A DNA stretch of 64,000 bases from Acidiflorens sp963847715 (GTDB lineage: Bacteria; Acidobacteriota; Terriglobia; Terriglobales; Acidobacteriaceae), in NCBI GenBank assembly GCA_963847715.1, contig CAWKAZ010000010.1:62001-126000 (forward strand). The letters run 5' to 3'. Positions 1-7,599 of this stretch are shown here, piece after piece; within the stretch, counting starts at the first letter, position 1; each line of letters starts with the position of its first letter. The notes below the pieces were generated by a model, which saw only the letters and a program-made list of their open reading frames with translations, was not told the origin of the DNA and made no database searches. The translations under genes and the position numbers were made by a program.

Positions 1-331
1 GAGACATCCAGAACTCCACCGAAGCGCCAAGCTCTGATTGGAGTTTTCGCGCCATTGCACAGGTAATCGGCAGCTTGCCCGCCAATAAGTCCTTCGCTTC
101 ACGAATAGAGCACCCCATTCGTTTCGAGAAAACTTCACTGGAAAGAAGGGGACTCGGCGTGCGTGCATTTTGTTGCCGGCCCTGGGCTAACTGCCGGTCA
201 TAGGATGAGCGTTGCGTTGAGTCCGAGAGTACCTCGTAAGCCTCAATAGAGCTTCGGTACGCTCGATCAATCTCGTCTTGACTCGCATTCTCGGAGATGC
301 CGAGGACGGTGTAATACGTCTTGTCGCTCAC
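1..331 (-). CDS. J-domain-like/HigA-like HTH fusion protein, 3' end outside window
   Basis: The minus strand is open from a GTG at 329-331 to the window edge (110 codons visible). An AAGGAG box lies just upstream of the GTG. Residues 5-50 (YYTVLGISENASQDEIDRAY, then EAYEVLSD and YDRQ) match the start and end of a DnaJ J-domain, but helix II, the HPD loop and much of helix III are absent. Residues about 64-108 (MGCSIREAKDLLAGKLPIT, then ELGASVEFW) resemble the helix-turn-helix of HigA/XRE antitoxins. Without HPD it should not stimulate DnaK ATPase; a DNA-binding role is inferred. The C-terminus is not visible and its real length is unknown. Confidence 0.7.
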   Translation of the reverse strand, partial: MSDKTYYTVLGISENASQDEIDRAYRSSIEAYEVLSDSTQRSSYDRQLAQGRQQNARTPSPLLSSEVFSKRMGCSIREAKDLLAGKLPITCAMARKLQSELGASVEFWMS

Positions 332-394
332 TGTCTCCTTCCACTGCTCGGTGTCCCGATAGCGAATCTGGCCGAAGATAACCCACAAAACCTA

Positions 395-410
395 CGCGGT
401 ATGATACGCG
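395..410. promoter_or_regulatory. Imperfect palindrome upstream of the J-like/HTH gene
   Basis: CGCGGTATGATACGCG is an imperfect dyad (CGCG-TAT / ATA-CGCG) about 65 bases upstream of the GTG at 331. It could be the operator of the HTH protein encoded there. This is inferred from position and symmetry only. The rest of 332-575 shows no convincing gene. Confidence 0.3.
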
Positions 411-575
411 CAAAACTCTGAATTGCAACGCATGGCAGTTGTGCAACCGGCGCGGACGGTCAAAGGGAAGTCTTGTTCTCCTATGGACAGAACCTTGGCG
501 GAAGGTAATGCTTATCAATAGAAGTCAGTCGTCAACAACTCCTGATCGCGACAGTTGACCTACACGCAGCAGGGA

Positions 576-895
576 TTACGGGGAAGAGTAGACGTACTTA
601 TCTACGACGTGTCCACTCGTGTCGAAGCTGACGGAATAGTATTCGGGTAACAACGGCGCGAATGAATTTCGATAAATGTACTCAGTACAGTCAGGCTTTG
701 GCGTTCCGAAGGACTTGCCGCAAGGCTCAACCCAAGACGGTGCTCCAAGAAGTTGCACTACACGCTCTTTGGATACTCCGAGGATCACCCCCTCATGTCG
801 CGCCGCAATTCGAGAATTGCGCAGAAACCCCATCCAAGCATCCACGCTGCGATCCCGATGACTGCCACGCACAGCAAAACCGCCTTGTTTCTCAT
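576..895 (-). CDS. Small membrane-anchored BamE/SmpA-like protein, frameshifted
   Basis: Two minus-strand frames join into one protein. The ATG at 893-895 opens a frame with an N-terminal transmembrane stretch (KAVLLCVAVIGIAAWMLGW) that stops after about 36 codons. The next frame continues with GVILGVSKERVVQLLGAPSW and ends with a short beta-rich segment (YYSVSFDTSGHVVDKYVY). The switch falls on a run of five C on the plus strand (788-792); one extra base there would fuse the frames. The 'G-x-S/T-x-x-V-x-x-L-L-G-x-P' pattern followed by a tyrosine-rich strand resembles the BamE/OmlA fold. Function is unknown; the break may be a sequencing indel. Confidence 0.55.
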
Positions 896-1050
896 GTCGG
901 CAGACTAATTCTAGACTCGTGGAACGGGTAGTTGGCGAAAAATGCCGATTACGCTTATTGACTCCGGGGCGGCTCGTGCCGATGATCTAGAAAGGGTGAA
1001 TTGCGGCAACCTTGAGCAAACCGTCTTCTCGATTCGAATCGGACCTTGTG

Positions 1051-1056
1051 TATAAT
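1051..1056 (+). promoter_or_regulatory. Consensus -10 box (TATAAT)
   Basis: A perfect TATAAT lies 6 bases before the ATG at 1063. Transcription would then start at or next to that ATG. No clear -35 box is seen at the usual distance. Confidence 0.4.
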
Positions 1057-1062
1057 CCGCCG

Positions 1063-1578
1063 ATGCAAGGAATACCCTGGAGCACAATCGCGCTCGGCTC
1101 GCTGTTGCTCATCTCGGCCCGCTCAATAAGAGGACAGGAAATGAAATCTCCGCAACCTGAAAAGTCGAAGCCGCCTGTCAAAGTAGAGCAGCGCGGGCGC
1201 ATCCTTGGAATCGGCGGTGTCTTCTTCAAATCCGCGAATCGCGATCAGACGCGCGAATGGTATGCGAAGCATCTTGGACTCGCTGACAAAGGCCAAGGAG
1301 CGATGCTTCCGTGGCGCGAACACGACGACCCGCAAAAGGAACACGTCACAGTCTGGACTGTTTTTCCTGCCTCCACTAAGTATTTCGATCCCAGCTCCGC
1401 GCCGTTCATGATCAACTACATCGTCGACGATATGGATGCTTTGCTGGACCGCCTAAAACAGGAGGGAGTCAAGATCGACCCGAATCGCATGGATGAATCC
1501 TACGGTCGGTTTGCCTGGATCTATGACTCGGACGGGAATAAGATCGAGCTCTGGCAGCCATTGCCCGCAAAGCCCTAA
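1063..1578 (+). CDS. Exported VOC (glyoxalase/bleomycin-resistance fold) family protein
   Basis: From the ATG at 1063 the protein has 171 residues. It begins with a probable signal peptide (WSTIALGSLLLISARSIRGQ), then a proline/lysine-rich linker, then one VOC domain starting at ILGIGGVFFKSANRDQTREW and ending DSDGNKIELWQP, where the glutamate is the usual metal-ligand position. The usual histidine in the first strand is not present, so metal binding is uncertain. An alternative start at 1141, preceded by AGGA, would give a cytoplasmic protein without the signal. Substrate unknown. It stands alone, with a TATAAT just ahead of the first ATG. Confidence 0.75.
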   Translation: MQGIPWSTIALGSLLLISARSIRGQEMKSPQPEKSKPPVKVEQRGRILGIGGVFFKSANRDQTREWYAKHLGLADKGQGAMLPWREHDDPQKEHVTVWTVFPASTKYFDPSSAPFMINYIVDDMDALLDRLKQEGVKIDPNRMDESYGRFAWIYDSDGNKIELWQPLPAKP

Positions 1579-1719
1579 GACCTAACAACTCTCCATCGGA
1601 CTTACTCAATCGGCTTTCTGTAGCTACGGTCCCGTAGTCAGGGAGCGGCCTGAACTGCTTTGTGCCTGGTCATCGCAATATCCGCATCGGCCCACGCATA
1701 ATCCTGACCGTCTGGCAGA

Positions 1720-1980
1720 TCAACTCTCTGCCTGTATAAGCTCGAACAAAACGAACGACCACAGTAGTAGTGGGCCGACGATCGCAAGTAGCCAGATTTT
1801 GCTTCCTCGTTGTATCGCAAGCATGGCGCAGGAAAAGGCTGCGATCTGAATCACAAGAGGCTCAAAAAACGACACGTCGTCGGGAGAATACATCAATGCT
1901 CCCACAACGAGCGAAATGACGGACAATCCGATACTCAAGAAGCCCAGTTCTCTACTTCTCTTCCTTCTCGTCCTTCTCAC
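1720..1980 (-). CDS. Small membrane protein, three transmembrane segments
   Basis: An 86-residue protein starts at the GTG at 1978-1980, preceded by GAGGAG at a good distance. The N-terminus is strongly basic (RRTRRKRSR), followed by three hydrophobic stretches (LSIGLSVISLVVGALM, LVIQIAAFSCAMLAI, IWLLAIVGPLLLWSFVLFEL). The basic start predicts a cytoplasmic N-terminus. No family is recognised. The good ribosome binding site and clean topology support a real gene. Confidence 0.55.
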   Translation of the reverse strand: MRRTRRKRSRELGFLSIGLSVISLVVGALMYSPDDVSFFEPLVIQIAAFSCAMLAIQRGSKIWLLAIVGPLLLWSFVLFELIQAES

Positions 1981-2485
1981 GCAAGTCGCTCCTCGCGCTT
2001 TGGGGTTCCGTTAGCGTACGGCGGAATCATGACATTGTTCCCCATTGTTAGCCTGACCTCAACGGCACAAAAGGGCTACGCAACCATGCGCCGCTTCTCG
2101 CGCTTTTCTAGCAGGGGTCCGCCCAACCGCCAACCCGAAAACTTACACTGCCAGAGATCTGAATCATCATCTCGAGCACGGTCCAATCATTGATTTTCAC
2201 CAGACCGCTTTCCCCAAAGACTCTGCGGTGGAACATCTTCCACCAAACCTCGATTCGGCACGCCTTTCCGGAGACGATGGGGTTATACTCGCGGGCGACC
2301 TTGGCCTCCCCCCCAGGCGCTCGATAACTTTTTCGGGGAGGATTCGCGATTTGGGCAGGGCGCAAGGCGTTACCTAAGGATTTCTCGAACATCGCCAACA
2401 ATGTACATCCGCCATAATGGCGGACGTGCAATGTTGTAATTAACACCACCGGTTGCAGGCAACATCAGCTGGTTCATCCGGGGCA
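1981..2485. other. Intergenic stretch with one short perfect hairpin
   Basis: No convincing gene is seen here. An 8-bp perfect inverted repeat (TCCGCCAT, one base, ATGGCGGA) at 2408-2424 lies about 60 bases ahead of the DUF4279-like gene and could be an operator. A minus-strand frame over 2108-2449 has no recognisable domain. Confidence 0.4.
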
Positions 2486-3013
2486 ATGCAAATGGAAGCA
2501 AGATTACCACGTTCGCGCCTTACTCCTGTTGACGACGATTACGCCACTTGCGAAAGAACAAAGGCCGTCCTTCGAATCGCGAGCGGCGCTTTGCACCCGC
2601 AGCAAGTAACTTCTCTGCTGAATGTACAGCCGACTCATCAAACCGTTCGTGGCGAGTCAATGCAGTTCAGCGGTCGCGCGAAGAGTCACGTCCCGCGACT
2701 TAACATGTGGTTATTGGATTCTGAGGGCATCGTTTCGTCGAAAGATCTAAGGCGCCATCTCGACTGGATTATCGGCAAAGTTCACCCCAGCCGCGATGCC
2801 CTTCTTTCTCTCCAGCAGTTGCCGGACGTAACGATGAATGTCTCGTGTGTCTGGTGGTCGCTGGAGGGTGGTGGCGGCCCAACCCTGTGGCCGGAACAAA
2901 TGCTAGGTCTTGCGGAGTTGAATCTGGAAGTGTCGATTGGCTTTGCACATTACGGCAACGAACCCGAAAACTCGAAGACGAAACCGACTTTGCCTGACCA
3001 GGAGGGTAGCTGA
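2486..3013 (+). CDS. DUF4279-like protein
   Basis: From the ATG at 2486 the product has about 175 residues; a TTG start at 2453 is also possible. The pattern fits DUF4279: a first strand TKAVLRIASGALHPQQVTSLL with the 'P-x-x-V-T-x-L-L' motif, then PTHQTVRGE, a central NMWLLDSEG, an RRHLDWIIGKV helix, a VSCVWWSLEGGGG strand, and a final LAELNLEVSIGFAHYG. The family has no established biochemical role and often occurs in polymorphic-toxin immunity or orphan contexts. No neighbour indicates a function here. Confidence 0.65.
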   Translation: MQMEARLPRSRLTPVDDDYATCERTKAVLRIASGALHPQQVTSLLNVQPTHQTVRGESMQFSGRAKSHVPRLNMWLLDSEGIVSSKDLRRHLDWIIGKVHPSRDALLSLQQLPDVTMNVSCVWWSLEGGGGPTLWPEQMLGLAELNLEVSIGFAHYGNEPENSKTKPTLPDQEGS

Positions 3014-3207
3014 AGTCTTCAGCGCAGATATAACTCGAGTTGTTCATGAATCTTGATGGTAGGAAAACCGACGGTATCCCCAAGCGATGGCGTGAGAGTC
3101 CGGTGTTGGCTGCTGTGGGAGATTGAAACGCTGTTCGAAACAACGGACGATCGAAGGAGACGGCGACGACGGAGCAAAATCGAAGGAATTGTCGGCGCCA
3201 CACTTAC

Positions 3208-3615
3208 TTAGGCAGCGTGCCCTCGCCAGTCGGCGATTTCTTTTAGGCCTTCTCCCCGTGCGTGCTCGAAGAGGCGAACTCTGTGGCGGGAATGTTCGAA
3301 CTCGTGGATATCCGCCCAAACCTCGGCTTGCCATGCCCGTTCGTGGGCCGCAGCTTCTCCGCAACTGGCGCAGCGCGTATGGAAGATCACGCCAGAACGC
3401 AGCGGAGATTGCACATCCTGCAGCTCGAGGAAAACGCAGCGGACCTCTTCGATCTCTTCGTCAGGGCCCAGAATATGCTCGTAGCGCAGGAGGTATCCAA
3501 AGCCGAGTTTGCGCGCCTCCGATTCGGCTTCTTCGCGGGTGTGGAATGGCCCATACTCGGCTCGCAGCTGCTCAGTCGAGTCGCAAGCCATCCAGAAAAC
3601 GTCCTTGTGGGCCAT
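3208..3615 (-). CDS. Hypothetical protein with a CxxC pair
   Basis: This 135-residue acidic protein starts MAHKDVFWMACDSTEQLRAE at an ATG. A stretch resembling small SPOR-like or 'EAESEARKLGF' helices (residues 25-40) is followed by a CASC motif (HTRCASCGEAAAHERAW) that could be a knuckle or redox pair, and by a histidine-rich helix (WADIHEFEHSRHRVRLFEHAR). No known family is recognised. Codon use and length favour a real gene. Confidence 0.55.
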   Translation of the reverse strand: MAHKDVFWMACDSTEQLRAEYGPFHTREEAESEARKLGFGYLLRYEHILGPDEEIEEVRCVFLELQDVQSPLRSGVIFHTRCASCGEAAAHERAWQAEVWADIHEFEHSRHRVRLFEHARGEGLKEIADWRGHAA

Positions 3616-4033
3616 AACTACCTCAGTCGGGTCGGAACTGATGATGAGGACCTACATGGCCAAGCCGGACATACAGATCCGGGAGTAACCGAGCAATTTG
3701 GTTACCGGGATCGGGCGATTTCTCCGCACCAGTGAACAGACGATGCCAGAAGGAAGATTCCGCTTGTATCTTGCTGATAAACGGCTAGTTAGATCATCGG
3801 AGATGGACGACTTCATCGCGCGGGATAGGCTTCCACGAGAAAGAGCGTGTGCAATCTGTTTCGCTCGATCAACACTGGATGGAAATAAAGGAGTGAGAAA
3901 CCATAGGTGACAGCGAAAAACACGTCCGATTCAATTCCTGGATTTACTCCTCCGCGGCGTTGTTTGACGACGGCGACGGGCTCTGGATTCGACAACTAGG
4001 TTGAGCCCGTCACCGAAGTCTCGCTTCGAAGAA
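3616..4033. other. Intergenic stretch, no gene supported
   Basis: Short open frames occur on both strands, but none has a ribosome binding site, a recognisable domain or a consistent composition. The stretch separates two minus-strand transcription units and probably contains the 3' end of the LuxR pair transcript. Confidence 0.4.
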
Positions 4034-4354
4034 TCAGAGCCCGCTCCTCGCCGGAACTGGCTCCCTGCTTGCGGAGACCTGACGTTCGTCGCCGGAAATG
4101 CTCCAGCCAACAGGCTTTGGCAAAAGCCCGTTTCCCAGATGAACGTGCCAGTTAGCCCCGCCATGGCCGGCCACATAGAGCGCGAGTTCGAGACGGGTCC
4201 AGACGCCCAGTTTGTCGAAGGCGGTTCGCAGATAGTTCTTCACGACCTGCTCGCTGGTGGTAAGCACGCGGGCAATGTCTTTGTTGGTCAGGCCTTGCCA
4301 GACCAGGGTGGCGACTTGAACTTCCTTGGCGGTTAGCCGATCGCGGGGTTGCAT
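4034..4354 (-). CDS. LuxR-type HTH regulator, one-domain (second of pair)
   Basis: 106 residues. Residues 3-60 form a GerE/LuxR helix-turn-helix (LTAKEVQVATLVWQGLTNKD, then ARVLTTSEQVVKNYLRTAFDKLGV). There is no receiver or ligand domain; the C-terminal 45 residues are a glycine-rich tail without homology that I can recognise. Its ATG lies inside the upstream regulator gene, overlapping by 22 bases, so translation is probably coupled. Target genes are unknown. The recognition helix is variant (TTSEQVVKNYLR) compared with its partner (ISPRTVKQHLR). Confidence 0.75.
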   Translation of the reverse strand: MQPRDRLTAKEVQVATLVWQGLTNKDIARVLTTSEQVVKNYLRTAFDKLGVWTRLELALYVAGHGGANWHVHLGNGLLPKPVGWSISGDERQVSASREPVPARSGL

Positions 4355-4575
4355 GGCGGCATCTGCTCCTTAATGAACATGGCGGTGGCGAGTTTCACCC
4401 GCTTCCGACCTTCTTTAATACCCGCACGCAAGAACAATGTGCGCAAGTGCTGTTTCACCGTCCGCGGGCTGATGTTCAAGTGGCTCGCGATTTCCTTGTT
4501 GCTGCAACCCTGCACCAGCAGTCGCAAAACCTGCTGATCGCGGGGGGTGATCTTGATCTCATTGAGGTTAATCAT
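4333..4575 (-). CDS. LuxR-type HTH regulator, one-domain (first of pair)
   Basis: 80 residues, almost all of it a LuxR/GerE helix-turn-helix: ITPRDQQVLRLLVQGCSNKE then LNISPRTVKQHLRTLFLRAG. No sensory domain is present, so control must come from expression level, from heterodimerisation with its partner, or from another protein. It is the upstream member of a coupled pair; the partner gene starts inside its 3' end. Confidence 0.8.
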   Translation of the reverse strand: MINLNEIKITPRDQQVLRLLVQGCSNKEIASHLNISPRTVKQHLRTLFLRAGIKEGRKRVKLATAMFIKEQMPPCNPAIG

Positions 4576-4869
4576 GGGCGTTTCGTCGGCTCCTTCAGTT
4601 CAGTCTTGGGGTCGCGACCCGCTTATGCAGAAGCAAACGATTCGCCAAACTTTCGCCACTCTTCATCCGGCCTAGAACCATGAAGTTACGGTGTAAACCA
4701 TTATGTTTAGGGGCATTACTTAGACCGCTCTCATGAGGCGAAGCCACAATGGTATGCGCAATCGGGAATTCTCTCCGAAACGGCGCTCGCCAGTTTTGTG
4801 TTCAGAAGGTCCGGAATTGCACTACAATAAGGTCAGTCTGGACGATTCGTTTCTTCCCCATGCGATGCT

Positions 4870-6066
4870 ATGTCCACGATCCGGCCCAACCAGCCACGGT
4901 CTGCTATGACGTTGGATGAGCAATCCTTCGAGGGGCTTTTGTCCGCGGCCTTCACCATTCAGGAACACAATAAGCGGCGGACGCAGTCACCGCAGACGGT
5001 GGAACCGATCACGGAATCCACCCCAGAAACCGACGTCGCATCCGAACCCGAGCCCTCGACAGTCCCTCTCCAGTCGTTGCCAGAACCTTCTCACACCTGT
5101 CCGCATTGCGGCGCTCCTAAAGCCGAAGAAGCAATGCACTGCGGAAATTGCGGACTGGAAGAGCTTCGCCCCGGAGAAAGACTGCAGCGCAACTGGGCCT
5201 CGATGTGGCTGAAAAGTCAGGAGCAGGGCCTGTGGCCCGAACGCTCTCCGGAGCCGGGCGAGACGATCAGAAAGATCGGCGAGAGCGTGCACCACGAACC
5301 TCCTCCCGCGGCATCGCAGGGTGCATCGAGAATTCAGACGGAGAGCCATTTCGCGGGTCCTGTGCTCGAACGCAACGTAAGCGACGAATCCCGGCTCGCA
5401 CAATCGGCTCTGGGAAGGTCCGCGTCCGGACAGAGCATGCCCGCACACATAGTCGACGAACAGCCCATCGAAGAGTCTCGCATCGACGTTCAATCCGCTC
5501 TCGGCGCGGCGTTGGAGAAATCGCACTGGAGTTCGGATGCCCACGAGCCTGATCCCACGGAGGCTGTCGCGCTTGAGACGATCGAGCACGAGAATGCCGA
5601 GTTAGACATCCAACCACACGAGTTGCTCGCGGAGGAAAACGCTGCCTATTTGGAAGCTGCGTACCCTCCGAGTGAAGCTGACAGCCCGCCGCTTCGCACT
5701 TCAATATTGCCGCGCCTGGCAGACATTCGAGTCACTTTGCGCTTTCACCGCGCTGACCTATACCTGGGGCTCGCCGTGTTCGTTGCGTTAGCAGCTCTGT
5801 TGTGGCCGGCAGCCGGGGCGCCGAAACGAGCCTCTCTCAGTCTGTGGGAAAGAACGTTGGTCACGATGGGAATCGCCGAGGCGCCCGCGCCCGCGACTCA
5901 TTTTCAGGGCGACCCGTCGATCGAGGTGTGGGTGGATCCGCATACCGCGCTGTACTATTGTCCGGGCGCCGAGCCTTTCGGAAAGACGAAGGATGGCCGC
6001 CTCAGCAGCCAGCGCGACGCCCAATTGGATCGCTTCGAACCCGCCAGCCGAAGCGCCTGCGAATAG
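4870..6066 (+). CDS. Zinc-ribbon protein with a single transmembrane segment
   Basis: 398 residues. Residues about 77-96 form a zinc ribbon (CPHCGAPKAEEAMHCGNCG). It is followed by a long, acidic, low-complexity region rich in Glu/Ser/Pro (about residues 100-290), one transmembrane segment near 298-315 (LGLAVFVALAALLWPAAG), and a C-terminal domain with PSIEVWVDPHTALYYCPGAE, a strand pattern often found in Acidobacteriota exported tails. Likely orientation is N-terminus in the cytoplasm. Function unknown. It reads with the downstream cytochrome gene but 80 to 110 bases separate them. Confidence 0.7.
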   Translation: MSTIRPNQPRSAMTLDEQSFEGLLSAAFTIQEHNKRRTQSPQTVEPITESTPETDVASEPEPSTVPLQSLPEPSHTCPHCGAPKAEEAMHCGNCGLEELRPGERLQRNWASMWLKSQEQGLWPERSPEPGETIRKIGESVHHEPPPAASQGASRIQTESHFAGPVLERNVSDESRLAQSALGRSASGQSMPAHIVDEQPIEESRIDVQSALGAALEKSHWSSDAHEPDPTEAVALETIEHENAELDIQPHELLAEENAAYLEAAYPPSEADSPPLRTSILPRLADIRVTLRFHRADLYLGLAVFVALAALLWPAAGAPKRASLSLWERTLVTMGIAEAPAPATHFQGDPSIEVWVDPHTALYYCPGAEPFGKTKDGRLSSQRDAQLDRFEPASRSACE

Positions 6067-6180
6067 CCGGCCAGAACTACTTCCGCACGCTGCAACTAGA
6101 AACTTTCCTCCGCTTGTGTCCGACGAGGCATACCCGATAACCTAATGGCGTTAGAACCGCGATCCACGAAAGGACACTTC

Positions 6181-6639
6181 ATGTCTTCGCGATCATTCAT
6201 TCTTGTCACTGTCGCTCTCGGGCTGCTCGCGAGCTCATCACCGTTCACCTTTGGCCAGAGCAGCAAGCCCAAGTCTTCGAGTGAAAAAAGCGGCGCCGCA
6301 TCGGACGCCGCGCGAGGAAAATATCTGGTTGAATCCGTCGCCATGTGCGGGACATGCCATACGCCGCGGGACAGCAATGGGAATCTCGACCGCAGTCGCT
6401 GGTTGCAGGGAGCGTCCGTGCCCTACATGCCAGCGAGGCACGATTCGGATTGGCCAATTAATGCTCCGCGGATCGGAGGCACTCCGCCGGCCAGCGATGA
6501 AGACATGATCAAGCTGTTGACGACCGGCGTGTGGACGACAGGTAAACAGCTTCGCTTGCCGATGCCTCAGTTTCGTATGGACCGCGGCGATGCCGAAGCG
6601 GTGGTTGCTTATCTGAAGTCAGTAACTCCGAAGCAATAG
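6181..6639 (+). CDS. Exported class I cytochrome c
   Basis: From the ATG at 6181, preceded by AAAGGA, the protein has 152 residues. It has a signal peptide (FILVTVALGLLASSSPFTFG), a Ser/Lys linker and one haem-binding motif CGTCH in VAMCGTCHTPRD. The axial methionine is probably in LPMPQFRM near residue 130. The C-terminal helix DAEAVVAYLKSV is typical of small c-type cytochromes. It should act as a periplasmic electron carrier; the partner oxidase or dehydrogenase is not in the window. An in-frame ATG at 6145 is less likely because it lacks the ribosome binding site. Confidence 0.85.
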   Translation: MSSRSFILVTVALGLLASSSPFTFGQSSKPKSSSEKSGAASDAARGKYLVESVAMCGTCHTPRDSNGNLDRSRWLQGASVPYMPARHDSDWPINAPRIGGTPPASDEDMIKLLTTGVWTTGKQLRLPMPQFRMDRGDAEAVVAYLKSVTPKQ

Positions 6640-6671
6640 CGCAGGCGCGCCAGGCTAACGTTGCAAGCAGC

Positions 6672-7463
6672 CTAGTCTTCGAGCGTGGGCAGAGTCTTCA
6701 GCACTTCGCTGGCTCTCGGCCGGTTTGCTACGAGGTCATCCTTGCGGATTTTTCCATCCCGAAACACCAGCACGCGTTTCGCGAACTGCGCGATGTCGTG
6801 CTCATGAGTAACCAGGACGATGGTCAATCCCCTGTCGTTCAGATTCTGAAAGATCTCCATAATCTCAACCGATGTGCGGCTGTCGAGGTTTCCCGTCGGC
6901 TCATCGGCTAGCAAGATGGACGGACGATTGACCAGCGCCCGCGCGATCGCAACGCGTTGCTGCTGTCCTCCCGACATCTGCGAGGGAAAGTGCTGGGCGC
7001 GATCGGCAAGACCGACCATAGCCAACGCTTCGGCAGCGCGTTTTTTGCGCTCGGCCTTGTCGATCTTCGTGTAGAGCGCAGGCAATTCGGTGTTTTCGAG
7101 CGCGGTAGTGCGTGATAGAAGATTAAAGCCCTGAAAAACGAATCCGAGCTTCGCGTTTCGAATGAGCGCGAGAGCGCGCTTGTCGTGCGAGGAAACGTCG
7201 ATCCCTTCGAGAAAGTATCGCCCTGAACTGAGGCGGTCGAGGCAGCCCAGCATGTTCATGAACGTCGACTTGCCACTGCCGCTTGCCCCCATGATTGCGA
7301 CGAATTCACCGTGTTGGATGTCCAGGCTCACGCCGCGCAGCGCATGCACACGGGTTTCACCGAGATCGTAATACTTGTGCGCGTCTTCCACGCGGAGAAC
7401 CGCCTCTGCTCGTGAGTTGGAGGGAGTCGCTTTGCGTTCGTTGATTGCGGGTGTTGATCCCAT
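6672..7463 (-). CDS. ABC transporter ATP-binding protein, MacB/LolD type
   Basis: 263 residues. Walker A GASGSGKST is at residues 59-67, the Q-loop in GFVFQGFN near 111, the signature MSGGQQQRVAIARAL near 165 and Walker B with LLADEPTGNLDS near 186, followed by the switch histidine in LVTHEHD. The sequence matches the ATPases that energise MacB/FtsX-type permeases. It is the last gene of a minus-strand operon (permease, adaptor, ATPase). A hairpin repeat occupies the 136-base gap to the adaptor gene, so expression may be modulated there. Confidence 0.9.
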   Translation of the reverse strand: MGSTPAINERKATPSNSRAEAVLRVEDAHKYYDLGETRVHALRGVSLDIQHGEFVAIMGASGSGKSTFMNMLGCLDRLSSGRYFLEGIDVSSHDKRALALIRNAKLGFVFQGFNLLSRTTALENTELPALYTKIDKAERKKRAAEALAMVGLADRAQHFPSQMSGGQQQRVAIARALVNRPSILLADEPTGNLDSRTSVEIMEIFQNLNDRGLTIVLVTHEHDIAQFAKRVLVFRDGKIRKDDLVANRPRASEVLKTLPTLED

Positions 7464-7519
7464 GATTGGTACAGATGAACTGTCGTTCTTGGAGCCGGTG
7501 ATGCGACCACCGTCACCCA

Positions 7520-7580
7520 GCGCCTAAAGGCGCCTTGAGAACAGACGGCACGGTATGCCTAAAGGCATACCTGATACATA
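7520..7580. repeat. TAAA-loop double-hairpin repeat, copy C
   Basis: Two perfect hairpins, each with loop TAAA: GCGCC/GGCGC (7520-7533) and GGTATGCC/GGCATACC (7552-7571), followed by TGATAC. The same arrangement occurs at 31718 and 37085 with different but still complementary stems. Confidence 0.8.
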
Positions 7581-7599
7581 TACCCTCCCCCTCTGCCGC

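Noticed and set aside
2108..2449. 113-codon minus-strand frame
   Set aside because: No domain, no ribosome binding site and an atypical composition; cannot be excluded but not supported.
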